Source: Apostichopus japonicus
Lineage: Eukaryota; Echinodermata; Holothuroidea; Aspidochirotida; Stichopodidae
Direction of reading: 5' to 3'
DNA length: 64,000 nt
NCBI RefSeq assembly: GCF_037975245.1
Contig: NC_092582.1
Coordinates: 17,944,577 to 18,008,576 of the forward strand
Shown here: piece after piece, positions 49,085-59,600 of the stretch
Layout of the letters: every line of letters begins with the position of its first letter
Position numbering within the stretch: the stretch's first letter is position 1
The notes under the pieces: generated by a model
What the model was told of the DNA's origin: nothing
The model's input: only the letters and a program-made list of their open reading frames with translations
Databases searched by the model: none
Position numbers and translations under genes: made by a program

Positions 49085-49406
49085 TAACTTGCATTGGCTT
49101 CCAGTTAGAGAAAGAATATCTTATAAGATTTTATTACTCACTTTTAAATGTATTTACAATATTGCACCGCAGTACCTTTGTGATTTAATTTCTCTTTACA
49201 CTCCCTCTAGATCGTTGCGTTCCTCGTCCCGTCTGCTTTTAACTGTTCCTAACATAAGAACTGCAAAATTTGGACCGAGATCTTTTAGCTATGCTTCGCC
49301 AGTTTTATGGAATTCACTCCCTGAGGTTTTAAGAAAAATTGAAAGTTTTACCCTTTTTAAATCCAAACTTAAGACTCATTTATACTGCAAAGCTTATAAT
49401 ATCTGA
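49085..49406 (+). pseudogene. LINE ORF2 part 3: C-terminal tail
   Basis: Continues from the split block with LHWLPVRERISYKILLLTFK, NIAPQYLCDLISLYTPSR, LLLTVPNIRTAKFGPRSFSY and LWNSLPEVLRKIES, then a stop at the normal CR1/L2 end. Open over its whole length, so this piece is less decayed than the others. Confidence 0.92.
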
Positions 49407-49839
49407 ATTCATTTTATGTATTATTATTTCGTAAATTGTTTTCTTGTTATATATTTGTTTTACTGTTTCTCATGTAATTATTATATTCTTTTATCCACTA
49501 TTTTTATTAACTTAATTGAACTTGATTTGTTTTGTTTTTTAATCCTACTTATTATTGTTTTATTCTTCATCATGTAAAGCCCATATGAATATATATTTGT
49601 TATAGTATTTGCGCTATATAAGGAACTATAATAATATTACCAGCTATTTAGTCCAGCCACTATTTTTTCTCCACAACTAAAAAATGCAAAAATATGCTGA
49701 AGTAAATTCAATCTGAAACAGGCCCGCAGAGCTACGTCAGGCATGGTCCTTGCCCATATAGCTTGTCGAATAGTGACACCATGATTTGCAAATGTACAAA
49801 TTTCGTCCTTAATTTTTTTCCTCCTCCTTGCGGCTTACA

Positions 49840-50309
49840 CATAGGCGTACGAGGCCGTGGGGGACTGCCCCTACCCAAAACAGGGACTACAAATTCGGCA
49901 AAAGTTGTTGAACAATTCGGTCCTTCCGAGGGCGCCGTGCTAAAGCTCCCCCAAAAATAAGAGAAATAAAAAGATAAATATATAAGAAATAAGTATGAAA
50001 ATTCCTGTACATGTAATCAGTTCAAAGCTTTGCCATTTCGCATCTAAGCCACCTAACGTAAACACAAATTTGGGGAAACCATCTCCTACACGCGGTGACA
50101 AAGGAAGGATCTGCCCGCTAGCCAACTATTCTAGATAAGCCACTGCTTACAAATGACAATTTCAATAAAATCATACTTGCAACCGGCATCAGCATTAACA
50201 TGTTTCATGCGGCTCGTGTAGAAAGTTTCGAAAATTCGGGCAATGACTAAAAATTCGGGAAAGAACTTTCTGTGCCCAAATGGGACTGTACCGTATATAT
50301 ACGCCTATG
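49840..50309. mobile_element. hAT-like element, about 470 bp, CATAGGCGTA ends
   Basis: Begins CATAGGCGTACGAGGC and ends TATACGCCTATG. Contains AACTATTCTAGATAAGCC and the block shared in inverted order with 44017-44220. No identical 8-bp flanks were seen, so it is older or rearranged. It ends 230 bp before the SPOUT1 start codon. Confidence 0.7.
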
Positions 50310-50539
50310 TGCACGACTCGATATTACAACTCTGAGCAATGAAATGCTAAACTGAGGAATGGCAGGGTTAACCCTAACTACCTTCAATCATGTCCCTGTG
50401 TTGCGCAACGCCATAACTGCATATTGCACACCTGACCACTGGTAAATCTATACCTTGAACCTGTCGTGTCGACTTGCTTGCAGACGTAAATACAGATCAG
50501 AAATACTAAGCAACAGTTCCGTCATTACACTTAATCACA
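50310..50539 (+). promoter_or_regulatory. Presumed promoter and 5' leader of SPOUT1
   Basis: Unique sequence between the transposon at 49840-50309 and the ATG at 50540. No TATA box stands out; no splice acceptor is obvious, so the leader is probably in the same exon as the start. Confidence 0.4.
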
Positions 50540-50602
50540 ATGTCGTCTGAAGAAACACATGATGGCGAGAAGTATCCAAAGAGACCACTCGATAACGCTG
50601 AG
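50540..50602 (+). CDS. SPOUT1: SPOUT1 exon 1
   Basis: MSSEETHDGEKYPKRPLDNA plus E, ending at a weak gttatt donor. This stretch is not conserved in the family, so it rests on the ATG, its open frame and phase agreement with exon 2. Moderate certainty. Confidence 0.65.
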
Positions 50603-53600
50603 GTTATTCATTTTTACTTACTAGGTCAGCGTGGTATCATATAATTCATAATAGGAATCAGTTTTGCGAAATCGTGATGAATGTCCCTCATTAATGTCCC
50701 TCATTTCACGTTGTACCAACTTGTATTTTGCAGTTTGGTAAGAGCAAACGTAACATCTGTACGCCTCATGTGCCTGTGAAATTAGGTGTTCGTTGAATGG
50801 ATAGTTTTCTTGCTAACTCCTGCATTTTCTGGGTCAACCCATTTGAATCATGGGGAGGGACCTTGTTAATGAGGGTACAAATTAGGGAGGAAGGTTTTAA
50901 GCCAATGCTATGCAATTTAAGATCGTAAATTACACCTGTATCAGTATAGAACACCATACCCTTGAATCATCGGTACATATGCTGCAAATTCAAATCAACC
51001 TACAGTCATTTGCAGTTTCTTGGGATATGTAAGTCACTAAAGTCTAGAGGTTGTTGTGGTTGTTGTCGTATTTAGTATTGATAAGCTCAGCATTCATGTT
51101 GAGGATTGCTACAATAGTCCTAAAAGTATGTTTCTTTCCCAAGCAACTAAAATGCCTGCGATTATAGTAAATTACACTAATAATCTCTAAAGATATTCTT
51201 GTGATGGAAAAATAATAGAATTTGGAAGGTGTAAGATGATTAAATATATAATAAAATATTCATTCTTTTCTGTTTCTATTGTATTAATGAAGGACTGGGA
51301 ATGGATGAAGTACAAAGATCAAAGTAAGTTGACAATGGCAAGTGTTAATACACAATATAACCCGTCTAGGTGTTAGAAAAGATTTCAAGTATTCAAAGTT
51401 TGTACCTGGTAAAGTTTCTCTCATTTCATGTAAATTTCACCAAACATACTTTTGCTATGTACAGTGATATTAACTAACACACTTTTGACAGAGGATATCA
51501 TTTTGCAAACACAACCTGCTAGATATCTCAGCTTTTTTGTCAAGTATAATTTTAACCTTCAGCAAGGATCCAGGTAGACCTTGGAACCTAGAAAGAATGA
51601 TCAAGATTTAGAGGATATCAGGACAGTCTTAAATGCATCTAAAGCCTTCTTGTATTCTTGTTATGATTGTTGTTTTTTCCCTCTTTCAAATCAGTGTTGA
51701 AGCTATCTAAAAGTTGCTTGATGAAAACTTTACTAATATGGAGGTCATGATACTAGATTTGTTTGCTTCTGTGATAAGGATTGTCATCAAAAAGTCATTT
51801 GTGTTTGTTTGAACAATTTCTGGAATAATTTATAGATGAATTGACCGATCTTTTCTTTGTAGTGAGAGTCGTTTGGAAGGAGAGACAGGAGAAGAAATTG
51901 AAACGTCAAGAAGAAAAGAAAGCTAAAAGAAGGAGGGTAGAAGCTGAAGAAAATGCAGCTCTCAAAGCACAACAAAAAACATGGAGAGGTGAGAAAATAT
52001 AGAAGATGTTAGCAGTCATTTATGACATTTGGTGGTATTGTTCTACTCAATTTGTTTCTTGTTCTCAATTTTTTCACACCTCTTCTTCCCTTTGAAAATG
52101 AAACCAATTTTTCTCTTGTGTATTCGTAATAAAAACCAGAGTGGCAATTTGTGAAGAGAAATATTTTTGATGCAGGAAATGATAAGTTTAGTAAATTCAC
52201 TCCTCTGTTTCTGAGCTCAAGAAATTCTATAAATAAATTTAATAAACAATGACATAGGGAACAAAAGAAACAAATTAATATAAATAGTGTTAATTACTTG
52301 TAATAGATACCTATATACCTTCATTTGCATGCTAATTTTTGTTATGGTATTTTTGTTAAGCAAGAAAGTCTCATGGCTTTTGAAGTTTATCAAGGTAATT
52401 TTGTCTTAACCTTTGTTGATCGAAGAACCCTTTTTTCTTCATCCAAAGTATGCATCCAACGATAAGTAGTGGAATTAAGACTGTATGATTCCATTGTTAT
52501 AGTGAAGATAGTACCAACAAAATTATTCCAAGAAATGCAAGATTTAGAGCTTAAATTTTGTTTTTCTAAAACACTTATATTTGAAAGCAAAGCAATAGCT
52601 GCAGTTGTTGAATAGAGGCTTGAAAAAGATGCTTTGTTGGAAGGGCAGCCAGTGAAGATCTCTAAGCATCGATGTCTGGATTGATGTCTTAACACTTTCT
52701 TTTTTTCTTGTTTGTTCGTTTTAGGTCGAAAGTATACAGTCAGTGTAGCTTTACCTGGATCCATCATGGACAATGCTCAATCACCAGAACTGAGAACTTA
52801 CCTTGCTGGACAGGTACCAGTCTTTGTTATTTGAACTTATTTTTAGTCCTTTCAGTGATTTGGTTGACATGTGTGTGAAGAAAGCAGTTAGAAAGAGAAA
52901 TGGGAGTTGACAGGGAGTTGCTAGAGAAGGGTGAAAATGAATGAAGTTTAGTCCTTTGAATGAGGTGTGTTTCTGACATTAATGGTTTGCCATGTTTTCA
53001 ATTAAGTTGGATCAGCAACAGGTGCATGTAGCATTATACACATAATATCCAATTACCCTAATGCTGTTGCCAGACGTCATGAAATTGCTACATTTATTAC
53101 ACTTATGGATGCAATTCAACATGATTAAATTTCATACAAATTTGTATATTGGTAAACGCAATGCTCGTCGTTGGCAGTCGTCTCAAAATTGTTACATTTC
53201 TCGAGCTTAAATTCATTTTCCTACGAATGAGTAATTCTATTTACAATAACTTGTCCTTTGTAGATTGCGAGAGCCCTTGTGGTCTTCAGTGTGGATGAAG
53301 TGGTCATATTTGACGAGACAGGTTCTACTAAAGGGTAAGAGTTTTAGTCTCTTTACAAAGTTCATATACTTATGTTAACTTTTTTTTAAAGCACCAGCTT
53401 TGAATTTATTAATGACAAATTGAATAATTTCTCAACTGGATTCTGGGGAGTGTAAGGTGATGAATTTGACTTGGAAGGCTGATATGAAGCACCCTGTCTG
53501 TGGTGTTTACAGAATAATATCACAGTCTTTATCAAGCCTGTATTCTGAAGAAATGCAAGTGGACGAAAAGTTGCATTTTGTATCCAATTTCTTATAAACT

Positions 53601-56600
53601 TGAGGTAACATGTTTCCACCCATTAAAGGCGAGATTACTCATTAAGAAGAAATATGGGCATAAAGTTTGATAAAACATTTCATCATATTAGACAAGCTGG
53701 GGTCTCTGACTGCAGACCATAACGCTGCTGTTGGTTGATCACTAGTAGTATATACAATTTCAGTTGTTATTTTTCTCAAGTCAAACTAATTGTTTAAAGC
53801 ATCTTAACTAGAGCAAATTTTTTTTGGATTTGCCAAACTGCACGAGTGGAACCTTGAACTAGTTAATCAACCAGCTCGGCTGTATGTAAATTCATCCATC
53901 GTGTTTCCATGCCCATGATAACTCTCACACGTCTGTGTCAACTTCATTCAGAGGTCATGTAAAGAGCATTGATCACAGGGGCATGAGAACCGACATGACA
54001 AAGCCTATCTGTACAGAAATGCCGGAGAGCCCCATCGAAACCGACATTTATCTTTTATCCCCTTTAAAAGTGCTTAAAATGAACTATAAACCAATAAATG
54101 AGATTCTCTTCTTCATACACAGTGATAGCACTGAAGGGTCATTTGCTGGTGTTGGGAAGAAGGGTCAAGCCAATGTCCAGCTGGCTAGAATCCTACAGTA
54201 TCTGGAATGCCCACAGTAAGTAAAAATAATTGAAGTAGGTTCCGTGGTAAAGATTATGATATGATTAATCCTATATCAACGGCAGGCAGGAAACCAATAA
54301 CAATACATGAAACTGAAGTAAAATTTCTGTTTTGGTGATGAATGATTTGAAAGTGAAAATGTCAGTGGTGACAGTTTGTTGATGAAGAAAAGTGAAACTC
54401 ATCACCATGATTAGTAGTGTAGAATTTTTGCCTATGTGGGGGGGTGGGGAGGTTATTGGGATATTGTGAAGGGAGGGGTGTAAGGATGGGGGAGTGACAT
54501 CTGACAAAGTTTAGACATTGCAAGTAAAACATTAATCTTGTAGACAATTAGGTTTCCTGTTTAGTCAAAATGCTTTCTTTGAAGCAGCAGTTTGCGTTGA
54601 GTCGCCATTTTTCCTCAATTTTTCCGTGTCTATCAAGTTTTTATCATAATACAATCACAAAAGACAAAACTAAGACTTTCTCATACTTTTTTCCACTCAG
54701 CGAACGTTAATTAGCAATAAATTAAGGCTTTTATATGATTCTGAGATAAGTGTCTCCCTGACACAAGCAAATCATTTAGTATTAATCACATGCAGCTCTA
54801 CAAACCGCCTATTCAAATTCAACCACTCAGTGAAGAGATGTTTATGTATGCATTGGTGCTAAAAATAGACTCATTCATCCGCATGGTAATCCCTCAGCCT
54901 CGGTACGCGGTATTACATCTAGCCAATATGCCTTATTGCATTCCCTTATGAGAAACGTTACTTTCCTCTCCTGAAAAACGTTATTTTCTCCCATGTTGTT
55001 AGAGGAGGAAACTAAGGTTTTTCAAGAGAGGAAACTAACAGGTCTGGAAACTAACGGCCCCCATTGCGCTACACTCATAGCTACATTGCTTTTAGTGCAC
55101 AATTCACAGCGTGTACATAACGTTATTCAGGCCTAACCAAAGTAAGTCACACACTAATAGGTCTGATTGTACTACAGTAACTAGCCTAGGGCCTATGTAA
55201 TACCGAGTAGAGTGATACAATATCGTTCTCGCGAATGTTACGTACCGATCGAGTTCTTCCTGGTTCCATGACTTTCTCTCTTATGTATCCTTGCTGGTTT
55301 ATTTTCGCGGAGTGACGAATTTTCTTGGGTTTTTAGGGCATCGTTTGTAATGAGATATGGCCTAACTGTCCCTTTGCGCAGTACGTACATCTCCTCAGCT
55401 GATTTTTGTTACTATTTAGTACCTTGTACCTAAGTACCTTGTCCGTTATACATATTCACAAAGTTCCTATAAGTGGGAGGAGTCTATCGAAGTCAAAGAT
55501 TCAAAATAAGAAAATCAGAAAATGTCATATTTTTTGCACTTTTCGGGAATAGTTTGAGTTGAAACTTTACACTTAGCTTAGTTTACGTCATTGGTAAAGT
55601 ATTCTAGTATTGGAAAATCTCGAGAACCAATGCAAATTGCTGCTTTAAGAAAAAAAAGAAGAAAAATAATTTTGACTTTTAATATCAACTCTGGGTTTTG
55701 GTCAAATATGGTTCCTGTTTCAGTTCCCCGTTGCTGATTTTCTGTCGGGTCTCGTTTGTCACAGATGGAAGTCTGACTTGAGGTTTCAATTCCTCTATGT
55801 CTCATCTACAAGTTCCTACAAATCCATGTATTCTGTAGGCCTCTTTCAAGTTACGACATACTGTGGTCGTAGAATATTTAGTTTACGCTCTGCTCAAGTT
55901 GGTAATCTACTTTTGCATAAATTGAGTATGATGTAAATATATTATTACTAAGACTGACACTTGCAGGTTTATCTTCAGGTAACCTGCACCCTTTATGTTA
56001 GGTTATGCAAACAACAAGGTTCGCGGTCTAAACAGCGTCACTGTGTATAGGACGGCTGATATATGAGAACACCTGCTGATAGTCTATTGGATGACCTTTC
56101 ACTTTAATGTGAGGTTGTCCAAACAGTAAGGTTGGTTGTCCAACAGTATTAATGTATAATGGAAGGTATGATGAAAACATCTGCCTGTAAATTGAATGGT
56201 TGCTTTGGAAGTGTAAGTGCAGCCCTTTTAGAGTGTTCCATCCACAACCATTAGGTTTCTTGGTTCAATTCCCCAGTAGGAACCAGATTCTCTTGACCTA
56301 TTTCAAATTTGCTGATGAGCGGCGTCTTCTGTGGAATTGGTATTTCTGGTTACAAAAATTGGGAATATTGGTAAGCCTATTCAAGCTACATATGGCAACA
56401 AGAGTTACACACTTAGGCATAAACTATTTAGTTCTTGTCTAATCAAATATATATTCTACAATAGCATAGACAGCTATTATGTTAATATATTTATACTGGG
56501 ACTGACTCTTGCAGGTTTGTGTTATTGAATTGACTGATTGTTTCAATGGTGAAGCTGTAGCCCTTTAGAGTGTTTGCCGTACAATCGTTAGGTTCCCAGT

Positions 56601-59600
56601 TCAAATCCTCAGCGGGAACCAAAATATTCTTGACCCACTGCAAATTGAAACTTTGCAGTGTCGTAGAGCGGAGTCTTCTGTGGAACTGGTATTTCTTGCA
56701 TCTGAATTTGGTAACATGGGATTGGTCTGTTCTTTCAATAGTTTTCAAAAATTTGAATGCATGGGGTGCCTTCACCTCCCTCGGTATGTGAGAAATGGGT
56801 CAAATGCCGGAGGGATACCCTCAGCTGTCCGATGGAAATGTTAAGTGACTGTCCAGGCAGCAGTTATGGGTGCGACAATTACAGCGCCTGCCCTGTGGCT
56901 CTTTGAACACTCATCGAAAACAGGATGCTTAATATAAGTCGGTGTTTATCCACGATCATCACCTGGATAGGGGTTCAATGTACGTCTGTTGGCGTCCTAA
57001 CCCTTGGGAAATACTAAACTAAATTAAACTGTCCTTGGAGTGCAAAGGGTTGCGACAATTACACTACTGCATTATGACTCTCTGAACCCTCATTTTAATG
57101 AGAAGGCTCGGTATAAGCCAGTGTTTATACGCAATCATCCCATGGATAGGCTGTCAGTGAGCTTCTGTAAGCATGCTAACCCTTGAGAATTACTAGATTA
57201 AATTAAACTAAACTTTGAGGATCGTTTTGGTTGTCTGATTAGAAATGAAGTCGTCTCAACCATAACTAGACCCGGTAAGAGCAGGATAAGTCACATTCCA
57301 CTATGTTGTGAACCAAAGCTCTTTCTTGAAGTCATGAATATTCATCGTATAGGTTTCGACTGATATTATGATTGCAGCTGTTTATATTCAAATGGACATC
57401 GGCTCTATACCACAATCAGTGCATTTCATTAAAGGTTTTTTGTAAATTAAGTAGGCTTTTAACTTCTTTTTATTTCTGTATTTCTTCTAGATATCTTCGG
57501 AAAAACTTCTTTCCGATGCACCAAGATCTGAAATATGCTGGTAAGTTTTAAAGAAACCTAAATAGTTGAAACTAGAAAGCCTGGTTTAGGTTCTAGTTTT
57601 AGTTTTGTCTTTGCTTTAGCTCAGTGGCATAAATAAGTGTGCATATTTGTGTCCCTTTTTTTTTCATTCGCATGCAGAGTACTTTTAGTAGCTTCTTTTG
57701 TAATTTGGGGTAGATTTGCAAAAATACTGCAAACGAAAGGTTTGGTAATTTGTGATGAATACTGGGAAATATTTTGGAGTTCTTTTTCCAAATAATGTTG
57801 AAGATTTTTTCTTTGGAGGGTCCAGAAAATAACGTATGAATAAATTTTAGTATGTAATGCTATTAAAATATTACAGGCCAAGCTCACAGGCAGCTTGATC
57901 TGATTTATTCTCAATGAAGAGACGGAGACATTAGAAACATTGAGACATTTTGACTTCTTGAGTGGTGAGTACTTCAAATGATAATCTCAGCAGTCTGTTG
58001 CACGGAAAGGTTCCAAGTTTGAAGTTTAGACCAGCAAAATCCAAGTGAAGCTTGATATGGTCCTCTTAAAGTTTCTGAAGAATCTTCTCGCTACAAAAAC
58101 GTTCTGCTTCTTCCAACTGAAGGAGAAGATACTTTAACTCGATCCCTTCCGTCTAATTGTTAAGCCTTGACCTCTCCCAGGTTTGCTGAATCCTCTGGAC
58201 TGTCCGCATCACCTCCGAGCCGACCAGAAGTCACCGTTCAGGGAAGGAGTGGTCAGTAACTACACACCAAGCAAGAAAAAGGGATCATGTGTCTACATCG
58301 GCCTAAAAAAGGTGACGATACGATTATCAGAAGTGAAAAAAAAAAAGGGGGGTTATTTACGATTCAGAAGAGGTAGCTCTGTTTTCATCTAGTTGACTCA
58401 GTAGTAATCTGTAGTAGGAACTTTAGTCCTAGCTTTAGTTTAGTGCAACCAGTTGCTTTGAAGAACCCATTTAATTCAATCAAAATTTTACAAGAGATCC
58501 TTCTACAGAGGATAAAATCGATGTTTGACGATTATCTCTTTGATAAAAGCCGTAGAAGCCACATGAAAGGTAATGAAATTTGACACGGGAATATTAACTT
58601 GACTGTATACGTAAATGAATAATGGAAAACTGACTGGGCAAAGTGATATAGTTGTATAAATACTTAAAAAGTACCTTTCATTCACTGATCAAATTATATG
58701 TAAAAGGACAAAAAGCGAGCAACTATTCATTTCCTGATATAGTTGTATGTGAAATGCCGAATTTCTCTTGGAATCCCTCCCCACTGCTTTCTGGGTTGTA
58801 TCGAATGAAACTTGGGCGTATCCCTGGTTACACCGTATGCAAAGTACTTTTGCCCTCTGAATGGCACCCCCAGTCAGGGATCGCCGCATTAAAGGGCTGT
58901 TGGTATAGCCCTGGCATTGTAACCCAGAGGTCACTGGTTGATTTCTTATTCTAGCCATAGTTTTATTTTCTATTTTTATTATTTTGACTGGTGGTTAATG
59001 TTTGTCACCGGTGGGCATTACGGATAAAACCGTTGATGGACGCATCTATTCCAAAACAGCAAAAACTCCCGACTGGAAAGATCTGTAGTGCTCACATATC
59101 AGAAAGAATTGTAAAGTTACGGTCATTGTTCAGAATTTCTTCAAAAGATATATTATAATATTTTTTCTTCAAATTTTCATTTTACTATGCTGTCAATTTG
59201 ATGTTTCCTTCATAATAGTTACTACCTACCATCAATGGTTGAGAATTAATTTTTATATGTGTTAAATACACTAATGAGGGTTACTAACCATTCTCTTGTA
59301 ACATTTTATCTGATTTTTCTTTGGGTTCTGTTATAGGAGGCCAGAGTTGACAAACAGATCCAAGCTGGTCTTAGGGTGACTGTGCAAATAGACGAAGATG
59401 AAAATGTGGAACATGGTAAGAAAAATATAAGCCTTTTTAATGGCCTTGTACTGGCTATTAAAAGTTAGGGCGCCCTCAATAACCAGTAAGCGCCAACCGT
59501 GAAAATATTAAAATAAACAGCCAAAGGTCGGTGCTCTGGTTTTCCATTTATTCTTTATTCCACGGTGAACTGTTGAAACATAAACAAATGACAAATCATA

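Larger units (their letters stand above)
45324..49640 (+). mobile_element. CR1/L2-type LINE, 5' truncated and interrupted by nested insertions
   Basis: The order from left to right is endonuclease, reverse transcriptase, C-terminal tail and 3' UTR with GCGCTATATAAG near 49611, all on the plus strand. Two hAT-type elements split it (47136-47599 and 48234-49076), the second itself holding another (48427-48813). With the insertions removed the LINE would be about 3 kb. It lacks ORF1 and the start of the endonuclease, as 5'-truncated copies do. Confidence 0.92.
54216..57490 (+). other. SPOUT1 intron 6
   Basis: Non-coding, 3.3 kb. The left part has no recognisable content apart from a G-rich run at 54438-54492; the right part is occupied by the repeated SINE-like units at 56140-57213. 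Confidence 0.75.

Noticed and set aside
52390-52773. 127-codon minus-strand open frame
   Set aside because: It is antisense to SPOUT1 exon 4 and its intron; the plus strand holds the conserved protein.
57621-57977. 118-codon minus-strand open frame in a SPOUT1 intron
   Set aside because: Intronic, AT-rich, no recognisable motif; lengths like this are expected by chance here.
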